Assembly: GCF_036013745.1 (NCBI RefSeq) | Contig: NZ_CP107880.1 | Span: 3,348,001 to 3,412,000, forward strand | DNA: 64,000 nucleotides | Direction: 5' to 3' | Source of the DNA: Streptomyces sp. NBC_00483 | GTDB lineage: Bacteria > Actinomycetota > Actinomycetes > Streptomycetales > Streptomycetaceae | In this document: piece by piece, positions 42,639 through 49,965 of the stretch | Layout: every line of letters begins with the position of its first letter | Numbering within the stretch: the first letter of the stretch is position 1 | Position numbers and translations under genes: made by a program | Notes under the pieces: model-generated | Database searches by the model: none | Seen by the model: the letters and a program-made list of their open reading frames with translations, nothing else | Told to the model about the DNA's origin: nothing

Positions 42639-43960
42639 GTGGCCCTGCTTTCCTGGGGGGTTTCGGTGACAACTTCGTTGCGCATGGGGCGAGTCGACCG
42701 GGGAGCGGTCTCCATCGCCTCGCGGTAGAGCTCTGCGGTGCCCTGCGCGGCGCGCGCCCACGTGAAGCGTTCCAGGACGCGGGCGCGGCCTGCCGCGCCG
42801 AGCCGGGCGCGCAGTTCACGGTCGCCGAGCAGCCGGGCGAGGGACTCGGCGAGCGCGCCCGGGTCGGCGGTCGGCACGGCGAGGCAGGTCTCGCCGTCGC
42901 GGCCTGCGACCTCGGGGATCGCGCCGCCGGTGGTGGCGACGAGCGGGGTGCCGGTGGCCATGGCCTCGGCGGCGGGCAGCGAGAAACCCTCGTAGAGGGA
43001 GGGCACGCAGGCGACCTGCGCCGAGCGCACGAGGTCGACGAGCTCCTGGTCGCTGATGCCCTTGACGAACTCGACGGCGCCTTCGAGGCCGTACCGCGCG
43101 ACGGCCTGCGCGACAGGGCCCTCCTCGGGCCGCTTGCCGACCACGACCAGATGCGCGTCCGGCTGCTCGGCCCGCACCTTGGCGAGCGCTTCGACGAGGA
43201 AGACGAGGCCCTTGAGCGGCACGTCGGCGCTGGAGGTCGTCACGATCCGGCCCGGCACCTCCGCCACGGCCGGATTCGGCGAGAACAGGTCGGTGTCGGC
43301 GCCGATGTGCACGACGTCGATCCGCCCGGGGCGCACACCCAGGTGCTCGACGATCTCGTCGCGGGACGTGCCGGAGACGGTGACCACGGACGGCAGCCGG
43401 CGGGCGACGCGCTTCTGCATGCGCGTGAACGCGTACCAGCGGCGCTTGGACATCCGCTGCTGCCAGTTCTCGGCGGCGTCCAGCTCCAGCTGCCGGTCCA
43501 CGGTGATCGGGTGGTGGATGGTGGTGACGAGCGGGCCGCCGATGTCCCCCAACAGCCCGTACCCGAGCGTCTGGTTGTCGTGCACGACGTCGAACTCGCC
43601 GCGTCTCGCCCGTAGATGACGGCGGGCGCGCAACGAGAACGTCAGCGGCTCGGGGAAACCGCCGGTCCACATGGTTCCGACTTCAAGAGCGTCGACCCAG
43701 TCGCGGTACTCGGCGAGCTTGGGTGTACGAAAGGGGTCGGGGCTGCGGTACAGATCGAGGCTCGGCAGCTCGGTCAGCGAGAGACCCGCGAGGTCCTCGC
43801 CCTCGTCGAGCACGGGGTACGGCTGGGAGCCGATGACCTCCACACGGTGCCCGAGCCGGACCAGCTCCCGCGAGAGGTGCCGGACGTATACGCCCTGACC
43901 ACCGCAGAACGGGTTGCCTTTGTACGTGAGGAGAGCGATACGCAACGACTCCGCGGTCAC
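42632..43960 (-). CDS. Glycosyltransferase family 4
   Basis: 442 residues from GTG 43960 (VTAESLRIALLTYKGNPFCGGQGVYVRHL); an in-frame GTG at 43996 would add 12 residues but has no ribosome site. GT-B fold: N-lobe GGQGVYVRHLSRELVRLGHRVEVIG; linker; C-lobe with TSSADVPLKGLVFLVEAL and the nucleotide-sugar motif YEGFSLPAAEAMATGTPLVATTGGAIPEVAG, including the conserved E-x7-E. It transfers a sugar with retention. First gene of the GT-methyltransferase-barrel operon. A perfect KstR box 55 bases upstream lies between it and the kstR-like gene. Confidence 0.92.
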   Translation of the reverse strand: MTAESLRIALLTYKGNPFCGGQGVYVRHLSRELVRLGHRVEVIGSQPYPVLDEGEDLAGLSLTELPSLDLYRSPDPFRTPKLAEYRDWVDALEVGTMWTGGFPEPLTFSLRARRHLRARRGEFDVVHDNQTLGYGLLGDIGGPLVTTIHHPITVDRQLELDAAENWQQRMSKRRWYAFTRMQKRVARRLPSVVTVSGTSRDEIVEHLGVRPGRIDVVHIGADTDLFSPNPAVAEVPGRIVTTSSADVPLKGLVFLVEALAKVRAEQPDAHLVVVGKRPEEGPVAQAVARYGLEGAVEFVKGISDQELVDLVRSAQVACVPSLYEGFSLPAAEAMATGTPLVATTGGAIPEVAGRDGETCLAVPTADPGALAESLARLLGDRELRARLGAAGRARVLERFTWARAAQGTAELYREAMETAPRSTRPMRNEVVTETPQESRATC

Positions 43961-44014
43961 TCCAGGCCACCCTTCTTCCTGCTTGCCCGTGGACACTACG
44001 TGGGGACGCTAATC

Positions 44015-44028
44015 TAGAACAAGTTTCA
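44015..44028. promoter_or_regulatory. KstR box between glycosyltransferase operon and kstR-like gene
   Basis: TAGAACAAGTTTCA matches TNNAACNNGTTNNA exactly. It is 110 bases upstream of the kstR-like ATG and 55 bases upstream of the glycosyltransferase start, so it can serve autoregulation and control of the divergent operon. A further dyad, CTTGA-TCGT-TCAAG, follows at 44031-44044. Confidence 0.78.
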
Positions 44029-44137
44029 GACTTGATCGTTCAAGAGCATCGAATCTACCGGCTGGTAGCCGGGCCGTAAGAGGTGGATCAGGTGATTCAC
44101 GCCACGGCTGGCGCCACGGGACACGGAAAGCTTTCTG

Positions 44138-44758
44138 ATGACAGCTCCGGACGCGAGAACCACCACCCGCACGAGCCCCGCGCTCACTGAGCGTCAGGAG
44201 GCCAGGCGCCGTCGCATCCTGCACGCGAGCGCCCAGCTCGCGGCGCGCGGTGGCTTCGACGCGGTGCAGATGCGGGAGGTCGCCGAATCGTCCCAGGTCG
44301 CGCTCGGCACGCTGTACCGCTACTTCCCGAGCAAGGTGCACCTCCTGGTCGCCACGATGCAGGACCAGCTCCAGCACATGCACACGACGGTCCGTAAGCG
44401 GCCGCCGTCCGGCGACTCCCCCGCGGAGCGGGTGGCCGAGACGCTCATGCGGGCCTTCCGTGCGTTGCAGCGGGAGCCGCATCTCGCGGATGCGATGGTG
44501 CGGGCGCTGACCTTCGCGGACCGGAGCGTGAGCCCTGCGGTGGACCAGGTGTCGCGGCAGACCACGGCGATCATTCTTGACGCGATGGAGCTCGACGACC
44601 CGACCCCGGAGCAGTTGTCCGCGGTGCGGGTCATCGAGCACACGTGGCACTCCGCGCTGATCACGTGGCTCTCCGGCCGCGCCTCCATCGCCCAGGTCAA
44701 AATCGACATCGAGATGGTGTGCCGGTTGATCGATGTCGCGTCTCCTCGTCAGCCGTGA
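44138..44758 (+). CDS. kstR: TetR-family repressor, KstR-like
   Basis: 206 residues from ATG 44138. The N-terminal HTH reads RRRILHASAQLAARGGFDAV then QMREVAESSQVALGTLYRYF and PSKVHLLV. The QMRxVAxxxxVAxGTLYRYFPSKVHLLV signature, the segment RALTFADRSVSPAVDQV and the C-terminal SALITWLSGRAS all match M. tuberculosis KstR, the repressor of steroid catabolism released by steroid CoA thioesters. It is normal length. Five KstR boxes (one with a mismatch) in this window lie before genes homologous to KstR targets. The ligand in this organism is not known. Confidence 0.88.
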   Translation: MTAPDARTTTRTSPALTERQEARRRRILHASAQLAARGGFDAVQMREVAESSQVALGTLYRYFPSKVHLLVATMQDQLQHMHTTVRKRPPSGDSPAERVAETLMRAFRALQREPHLADAMVRALTFADRSVSPAVDQVSRQTTAIILDAMELDDPTPEQLSAVRVIEHTWHSALITWLSGRASIAQVKIDIEMVCRLIDVASPRQP

Positions 44759-44779
44759 CCTGGACCGGCGTTGCGCTCT

Positions 44780-44925
44780 CGGGGCTCCGCCCCGGACCCC
44801 GCTGCTCAATCGCCGCAGGGGCTTGAATTGGGTCTCCGGCCCGAGACCCGTCGCCTCTCGATGGAGAGTCCGGGTAAATCAAGCCCCGCCGGCGATTGAG
44901 GCGCGGGGTCCGGGGCGGAGCCCCG
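44780..44925. repeat. Two dispersed repeats in opposite orientation
   Basis: An inverted copy (44780-44823) and a direct copy (44880-44925) of the GC-rich repeat fill most of the gap after the kstR-like gene. Convergent genes on both sides may use their hairpins as terminators. Confidence 0.9.
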
Positions 44926-44953
44926 TGGGCGCAACCACGGCCCAGGCCGCGAT

Positions 44954-45187
44954 TCAATCCTCCGGCGGAAAAACGACCTCCCCCGTATCCGCCAGCGCCA
45001 GCGTGATCGCCTCGACGGGGCAGCCCTCCGCCGCCGCGAGGATCTTCTCGTTGGCGTCGGACTCCGGGTCGACCGGGTGCGACTGCCGCGCGCTGTCGAG
45101 GCGGAACCCGTCCGGCGCGGTGTTCACACACATCGCAGAGCCGATGCACACGCTCCGGTCGACCTCCACATGCCACCGGTCACCCAT
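44954..45187 (-). CDS. [3Fe-4S] ferredoxin
   Basis: 77 residues from ATG 45187. The cluster ligands are Cys in CIGSAMC (C-x5-C) and CPVEAI further on. This is the three-cysteine pattern of actinobacterial 3Fe-4S ferredoxins that pass electrons to cytochrome P450s. It directly follows the aldehyde dehydrogenase (2-base gap). In this window the natural partner would be the CYP125-type enzyme at 57909, although that gene is 12.7 kb away. The stop is followed by dispersed repeats. Confidence 0.93.
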   Translation of the reverse strand: MGDRWHVEVDRSVCIGSAMCVNTAPDGFRLDSARQSHPVDPESDANEKILAAAEGCPVEAITLALADTGEVVFPPED

Positions 45188-45189
45188 GT

Positions 45190-46656
45190 TCAGCTCGCCT
45201 CCGGCTCGTAGCCCGCGGGCAGGTGGATCATCTTGTGCTCGAAGTACTCCCCGTACCCCTCGGGCCCGAACTCCCGGCCCAGGCCCGAGTTCTTGTAGCC
45301 GCCGAACGGCCCGAGCATGTCGAGGCTGAACGTGTTCACGCTGTACGTGCCCGTACGGACCTGCCGCGCGATGTCGACGCCGTGCGCGGTGTCGGCGGTC
45401 CACACGCTGCCGCTGAGGCCGTAGTCGGAGTCGTTGGCGATCTTGATGGCCTCGGCCTCGTCCCCGTACGGGAGCAGGCAGATGACCGGGCCGAAGATCT
45501 CCTCGCGGGCGATCCGCATGGAGTTGTCGACGTCGCCGAAGAGGGTCGGCTCGACGTACCAGCCCTGCTCGAAGCCCTTAGGGACCCCGCCGCCGGTGAG
45601 AATCTTGGCGCCCTCCTGCTGGCCGATGCGGATGTAGTCGAGGGAGCGCTGCTGCTGGCGCTGGGCGACGAGCGGGCCGAGTTCCGTGGCCGGGTCGAGC
45701 GGGTCGCCGATCTTCAACGCCGACGCCGCCGTGGAGAACGCGTCGGCGAACTCGTCGTAGCGCGAGCGCGGGACGAGGATCCGGGTCTGCGCCACACAGG
45801 CCTGGCCGTTGATCATCCAGGCGAACGGGACGATTCCGGAGACGGCGGCGCCCGCGTCGGCGTCCTCCAGGATGACGGCCGCGGACTTGCCGCCGAGTTC
45901 GAGGGTGACGCGGGTGAGGTTGCGCGAGGCGACCTCCATGACGCGCTTGCCCGCGGCGACGGACCCGGTGAAGGAGACCTTGTCGACGCCGGGGTGCCCG
46001 ACCAGGTACTCGCTGACCTCGCGATCGGCGGGGAGGATGGAGAGCACGCCCTCCGGGAGCCCGGCCTCCGTGGCTATCTCGGCGAGCAGATACGCGTCGA
46101 GCGGCGTCTCCGGCGAGGTCTTGAGGATCACCGGGTTGCCGGCGAGCAGCGCGGGCGCGAGCTTCGCGGCGGCGGTGAACTGCGGGACGTTCCACGGGAC
46201 GATGGCCGCGACGACGCCGACGGGCTCGCGCCGCACGAGGAGCTTGCCGAGGGCGCCGTCGCGCGCCTCCTCGTACGTGAAGTTGCGGGCGACGTTGATC
46301 GCGGAGTCCCAGACCATCATCGCGGCGAGCGCCTGCACCATGACGCCCGAGGTGTAGGGGGTGCCGTTCTCGCTGCTGATGACGCGGGCGATCTCCTCGT
46401 GCCGGACCGCGAACGCGTCCTTGATCTTCGTGATGATCTCGATGCGCTCGTCGAGGCTCATCCGCGGCCAGGGGCCGTCCTCGAAGGCGCGGCGGGCGAC
46501 GGCCACGGCGCGGTCGACATCGGCCGGCGCGGCATGCGGCACCCGGCCGAAGACCTCGCCGGTGTGCGGCGAGACCACCTCGATGACGTCCTTGCCGAGC
46601 GGGTCGGTCAACTCCCCGCCGATGAACAGCTGTCCGTATTCCAAGAGCTCGGTCAT
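45190..46656 (-). CDS. Aldehyde dehydrogenase
   Basis: 488 residues from ATG 46656 (MTELLEYGQLFIGGEL), with GAGGAT at the right spacing. NAD-binding and catalytic motifs: VVAAIVPWNVPQ, VSFTGSVAAGKRVMEVA, catalytic Glu in VTLELGGKSAAVI, nucleophile Cys in MINGQACVAQTR, and EEIFGPVICLLPY. It oxidises an aldehyde to the acid with NAD(P). It is co-transcribed with a P450-type ferredoxin. With the ADH at 12949 and CYP125 it could carry a terminal hydroxyl group to the carboxylate. The upstream region has an odd partial duplication (46647-46761). Confidence 0.93.
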   Translation of the reverse strand: MTELLEYGQLFIGGELTDPLGKDVIEVVSPHTGEVFGRVPHAAPADVDRAVAVARRAFEDGPWPRMSLDERIEIITKIKDAFAVRHEEIARVISSENGTPYTSGVMVQALAAMMVWDSAINVARNFTYEEARDGALGKLLVRREPVGVVAAIVPWNVPQFTAAAKLAPALLAGNPVILKTSPETPLDAYLLAEIATEAGLPEGVLSILPADREVSEYLVGHPGVDKVSFTGSVAAGKRVMEVASRNLTRVTLELGGKSAAVILEDADAGAAVSGIVPFAWMINGQACVAQTRILVPRSRYDEFADAFSTAASALKIGDPLDPATELGPLVAQRQQQRSLDYIRIGQQEGAKILTGGGVPKGFEQGWYVEPTLFGDVDNSMRIAREEIFGPVICLLPYGDEAEAIKIANDSDYGLSGSVWTADTAHGVDIARQVRTGTYSVNTFSLDMLGPFGGYKNSGLGREFGPEGYGEYFEHKMIHLPAGYEPEAS

Positions 46657-46761
46657 GGCTGACATCCTCACGTCACGACAGTCGACGATGCCTCACGTCC
46701 GATTCCAGCTCCCGACACGAACCGCGCGGGCTCGGTCATGGCTGGCATCCTCACGCACGAC
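46647..46761. repeat. Duplicated start region of the aldehyde dehydrogenase gene
   Basis: The sequence GCTCGGTCATGGCTGACATC and onward (46647-46679) covers the start codon and ribosome site. It recurs at 46730-46761 with one substitution and small deletions. The second copy is not followed by coding sequence. It looks like the remnant of a duplication or of a lost upstream gene copy. This and the sites below fill the 303-base gap 46657-46959. Confidence 0.75.
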
Positions 46762-46765
46762 ATTT

Positions 46766-46780
46766 CTGACGGTGTTTCAG
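46766..46780. promoter_or_regulatory. Degenerate CTGACG-type palindrome
   Basis: CTGACGGTGTTTCAG keeps the left half and the outer TCAG of the CTGACG-N3-CGTCAG family at the same 15-base length. Outer bases extend the symmetry to TTCTGA...TCAGAA. It is upstream of the aldehyde dehydrogenase. Confidence 0.4.
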
Positions 46781-46796
46781 AACTGATACCAGTTCT
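46779..46796. promoter_or_regulatory. Shared 18-mer motif (AGWAC-N3-TACYRGTTCT), copy B
   Basis: AGAACTGATACCAGTTCT has AGAAC and GTTCT half-sites in the same spacing and context as the site before FadA5 at 57736. Fifteen of eighteen bases are identical between the two. Confidence 0.6.
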
Positions 46797-46878
46797 AGTT
46801 GCGATCCGGAAGGGTGGTGCACCGCACACGGACACCCGACCGGACCCCCTCGCGCATACGGTTCGCCCGGGCGACCAT

Positions 46879-46892
46879 TGAAACGAGTTCTA
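46879..46892. promoter_or_regulatory. KstR box upstream of MBL gene
   Basis: TGAAACGAGTTCTA fits TNNAACNNGTTNNA exactly. It is 67 bases before the MBL hydrolase start and in the intergenic region shared with the divergent aldehyde dehydrogenase. Confidence 0.72.
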
Positions 46893-46959
46893 CAAGTTCC
46901 CGTACAGTGGCGGCAGTTCGTAGGGGCGGCAGTACGGCTGGAGCGGCGGAAGGCGACCG

Positions 46960-48012
46960 ATGGACGAGGCGACGCAGGTGACCGACCACAGCGGGGGCGT
47001 GCACAGCATCCGCGTACCGATCCCCGACAACCCGCTCGGCTTCACCCTCGTCTACCTGGTCGACACCGACGCGGGCCCGGTCCTGATCGACACCGGCTGG
47101 GACGACCCGACGTCCTGGGACGCACTGACCACCGGCCTGACCGCCTGCGGAACCAGCGTCGAGGAACTGACCGGCATCCTGATCACCCATCACCACCCGG
47201 ACCACCACGGCCTGTCGGAGAAGGTGCGGGAGGCCTCCGGCGCCTGGATCGCGATGCACGAGGCGGACGTGGCGGTGGTCCGGCGCACCCGGGAGAACAA
47301 GCCGGCGCGCTGGTACGCGTACATGGTGCGGAAGTTGGTCGCGGCCGGTGCGCCCGAGGACCACATCGCCCCGCTGATCGCGGCCCGCGACTCCGGCAAG
47401 CAGCGCCAACTTCCGGGCTTCGCCCCCGCGTTGCCGGACCGCACCATCACCCCAGGTGACCTGCTCGACCTGCCGGGCCGCAGGCTGCGCGCGATCTGGA
47501 CGCCGGGCCACACCCCGGGGCACGTATGCCTGCACCTGGAAGAGGAACACCCCGCTGGCCGCGCGGGCAACGGCCGCCTCTTCTCCGGCGACCACATACT
47601 GCCCGGCATCACCCCGCACATCGGCCTGTACGAGGACCCGGACGACGCCACCGTCACCGACCCGCTCGGCGACTACCTCGACTCGCTCGAACGAGTGGGA
47701 CGGCTCGACCCGGCGGAGGTCCTCCCGGCACACCAGCACACGTTCACCGACGCCCCGGCGCGCGTGGCCGAGTTGCTGGACCACCACGAGGACCGCCTGA
47801 CCGGCCTCCTCACCCTCCTCTCCTCCCCCCTCACTCCATGGCAGCTCGCCGAGCGCATGGAGTGGAACCGCCCGTGGGCCCAAATCCCTTACGGGTCACG
47901 GACGATCGCGGTGTCGGAGGCGGAGGCACATCTGCGCCGTCTCCAGAAGGCGGGCCGGGTGGAACAGGTCTCGGGCAGCGACCCGGTGACGTACCAAGCA
48001 AGCCCGCACTAG
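46960..48012 (+). CDS. MBL-fold metallo-hydrolase (LACTB2-like)
   Basis: 350 residues from ATG 46960. The metallo-beta-lactamase fold carries the dinuclear zinc motif ILITHHHPDHHGL, a second His in IWTPGHTPGHVCLHLEE, Asp in LFSGDHILPG and the final His in VLPAHQHTF. The C-terminal 80 residues form a winged-helix-like extension (LAERMEWNRPWAQIP; AEAHLRRLQKAGRVEQV), as in LACTB2-type proteins. It hydrolyses an ester, thioester or phosphodiester; the substrate is unknown. A KstR box upstream suggests a thioesterase-like role in the same regulon, which is inference. Confidence 0.9.
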   Translation: MDEATQVTDHSGGVHSIRVPIPDNPLGFTLVYLVDTDAGPVLIDTGWDDPTSWDALTTGLTACGTSVEELTGILITHHHPDHHGLSEKVREASGAWIAMHEADVAVVRRTRENKPARWYAYMVRKLVAAGAPEDHIAPLIAARDSGKQRQLPGFAPALPDRTITPGDLLDLPGRRLRAIWTPGHTPGHVCLHLEEEHPAGRAGNGRLFSGDHILPGITPHIGLYEDPDDATVTDPLGDYLDSLERVGRLDPAEVLPAHQHTFTDAPARVAELLDHHEDRLTGLLTLLSSPLTPWQLAERMEWNRPWAQIPYGSRTIAVSEAEAHLRRLQKAGRVEQVSGSDPVTYQASPH

Positions 48013-48130
48013 GACAAGTTCCCGCCCCGGGAGGATCTTTGCCGTGCCCTGATGGAAGGCCCGCCCCCGCAGGCGTATGTTCTGGCCTCAAGGGCTCGCA
48101 AGAGCTGGAACGACAAGGGGGCGCCCGCCG

Positions 48131-48376
48131 ATGACGCCGGACGAGGCAGTGGTCGGCCAAACGGGGAAGCTGGTTGTCGGCACACGTGGGGCCGGTGGTC
48201 CGGGTGAGGTGTTGGTGCAGGTCAGGGGCGGGACCGAGACCTTTCTCGCGTACTCGGACGAGCCCCTGGAACGGGGCGCCACCGTGCTCGTGATCGAGTC
48301 CCGCGGATGCCGGCAGGTCGTGGTCATGGCCTGGTCCGACCCTCTTCTCTCCGGCGGCGAGGGCGACGCCCGCTAA
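48131..48376 (+). CDS. NfeD-like OB-fold protein, short
   Basis: 81 residues from ATG 48131. The core GQTGKLVVGTRGAGGPGEVLVQVRGG, read in two parts, then AYSDEPLERGATVLVIESRGCRQVVV is the OB-fold C-terminal domain of NfeD proteins. The protease and transmembrane parts of full NfeD are absent. It precedes the flotillin gene by 14 bases. NfeD-type proteins are the standard operon partners of flotillins and bind them at membrane microdomains. A soluble NfeD domain acting on the flotillin is likely. Confidence 0.82.
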   Translation: MTPDEAVVGQTGKLVVGTRGAGGPGEVLVQVRGGTETFLAYSDEPLERGATVLVIESRGCRQVVVMAWSDPLLSGGEGDAR

Positions 48377-48390
48377 GGAGACGTACAGGC

Positions 48391-49554
48391 ATGTTCGGAT
48401 ATCGCGTTCCCGCGCCCGACGAGGCGATGCTGATCTCGGGCGGCAGGCGGGGACTTGGGGGAGCGCCGTTCCGCGTCGTCACCGGGCACGGGAAGTTCGT
48501 GCTCCCCGTGTTCCGCAAGACCCGCTTCCTGTCGCTCGCGATGAGCGAGGCGGAAGTCGTCGAGAAGTGTGTGACCAAGCAGGGCATCGCCCTGACCGTG
48601 CGCGCCGTGATCGCCTTCAAGGTCGGCAACGACCACGAGTCGATCGTCAACGCCGGTCAGCGCTTTCTCTCCGACCAGGACCAGATGTCGGTCCTCACCG
48701 GCCGCATCTTCGCCGGTCATCTGCGCTCGATCATCGGCTCGATGACGGTCGAGGAGATCGTGACCGAGCGGCAGAAGCTCGCCACGGAGGTCCTCGACAC
48801 GTCGAAGGCCGAGATGGCGAAGATCGGCCTGCACGTCGACTCGCTGCAGATCCAGTCCATCGACGACGGCCAGACCGGGTACATCGAGGCGATGTCGCGC
48901 CCGCACAAGGCCGCCATCCAGCGGCAGGCGCAGATCGCGCAGGCGCAGGCCACGCAGGCGTCCGCCGAGGCGGAGCAGGCGGCGGCCCGTAAGCAGGCCG
49001 AGTACGCGCGGGAGACCGCGGTCGTGCAGGCCGAGTACAACGCGCAGGTCGACCGGGCGAAGGCGCAGGCCGACCAGGCGGGCCCGCTCGCGCTCGCCCA
49101 CGCCCAGCAGGAGGTCCTCGCGGCGCAGACGGAACTGGCCATGAGGCAGGCCGAGTTGCGGGAGAAGCAGCTGGTGTCGGAGGTCGTCAAGCCGGCGCAG
49201 GCCGACGCGGAGCGCATCCGCGTCCTGGCCCTCGCCGAGGCCGAGCGGATGAAGATCCAGGCGGAGGCGGCGGCGTCGTACGACCGGGTCGCCCTCGACC
49301 GCATGCTCATCGACCAGCTGCCACAGATCGTGAAGGAGGCCTCGGCGGGCCTCGCCGGGGCGAACGTCAACGTTCTGAACGGGGCGGACGGCCTGGGCGA
49401 GATCGCGGCGGGCCTGGTCGGCCAGGGCCTCACCATCCTGGACTCGGTCCGCAAGAACCTCTCCGGTGACGGGGCGGACGGGTTCGGCTCGGCGGTCGAG
49501 CCCTACGTGGGCGCTCCGCGCGGCAGCGACGACGGCCCGGTCGACGTCCGCTGA
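48391..49554 (+). CDS. Flotillin-like SPFH/band 7 protein
   Basis: 387 residues from ATG 48391, with AAGGAG nine bases upstream. The SPFH domain runs to about residue 170 (FRVVTGHGKFVLPVFRKTRFLSLAM; MTVEEIVTERQKLATEVLD; IGLHVDSLQIQSIDD). A long coiled coil rich in Ala/Glu/Gln spans 175-300 with flotillin-type heptads (AQATQASAEAEQAAARKQAE). The C-terminal Gly/Ala segment ends in an acidic tail. It lacks an obvious transmembrane helix, so membrane contact is probably peripheral. Flotillins organise membrane domains and fluidity. Operon with the NfeD-like gene. Confidence 0.92.
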   Translation: MFGYRVPAPDEAMLISGGRRGLGGAPFRVVTGHGKFVLPVFRKTRFLSLAMSEAEVVEKCVTKQGIALTVRAVIAFKVGNDHESIVNAGQRFLSDQDQMSVLTGRIFAGHLRSIIGSMTVEEIVTERQKLATEVLDTSKAEMAKIGLHVDSLQIQSIDDGQTGYIEAMSRPHKAAIQRQAQIAQAQATQASAEAEQAAARKQAEYARETAVVQAEYNAQVDRAKAQADQAGPLALAHAQQEVLAAQTELAMRQAELREKQLVSEVVKPAQADAERIRVLALAEAERMKIQAEAAASYDRVALDRMLIDQLPQIVKEASAGLAGANVNVLNGADGLGEIAAGLVGQGLTILDSVRKNLSGDGADGFGSAVEPYVGAPRGSDDGPVDVR

Positions 49555-49578
49555 CCACCGGCACCGGCGTTACGGCCT

Positions 49579-49746
49579 CGGGGCTCTGCCCCGGACCCCG
49601 CGCCTCAATCGCCGGCGGGGCTAGAAATGTCCACCGCCGGCTTTCAAGCCCCTGCGGCGATTGAGCAGCGGGGTCCGGGGCAGAGCCCCGATCTTTTCAG
49701 CCCCGCCGGCGTTTGAGGCGCGGGTGGCCGGGGCGGAGCCCGGGGG
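49579..49746. repeat. Three dispersed repeats after flotillin
   Basis: One inverted copy (49579-49622) and two direct copies (49646-49690, 49699-49746) of the GC-rich repeat lie back to back between the flotillin stop and the cobalamin riboswitch. Their hairpins probably separate the two transcripts. Confidence 0.9.
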
Positions 49747-49784
49747 GCCGGAACCACCCCGCCGGGTACAGTAAGGGCGTCGTC

Positions 49785-49905
49785 AGTACGTACGTACGAG
49801 GGGAAGCCGGTGCAAATCCGGCGCTGACCCGCAGCCGTGACAGCCGGAATGCCTCGTACGTACGCGCTCGGCTCAGGACCGTCGAGGAATACGGAGCCGG
49901 AGCCG
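49785..49905 (+). promoter_or_regulatory. Cobalamin riboswitch
   Basis: The core GGGAAGCCGGTGCAAATCCG, then GCGCTGACCCGCAGCCGTGA, is the conserved cobalamin-riboswitch signature (GGGAA...GGTGCAAATCC...C-GCCCCGC-CTGTGA type). CGTACGTACGAG (49789-49800) and CTCGTACGTACG (49853-49864) form a perfect 12-bp closing stem. The aptamer ends 60-100 bases before the ATG at 49966. The 3' part is shorter and less standard than in Gram-negative examples, so the 3' border is approximate. It should repress the downstream operon when B12 is plentiful. Confidence 0.9.
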
Positions 49906-49965
49906 CCCGGTACCCCCGCGTGCCGCGCCGCCCCGCTCCCCACAGGGAGAGGCACCCGCCCCACC

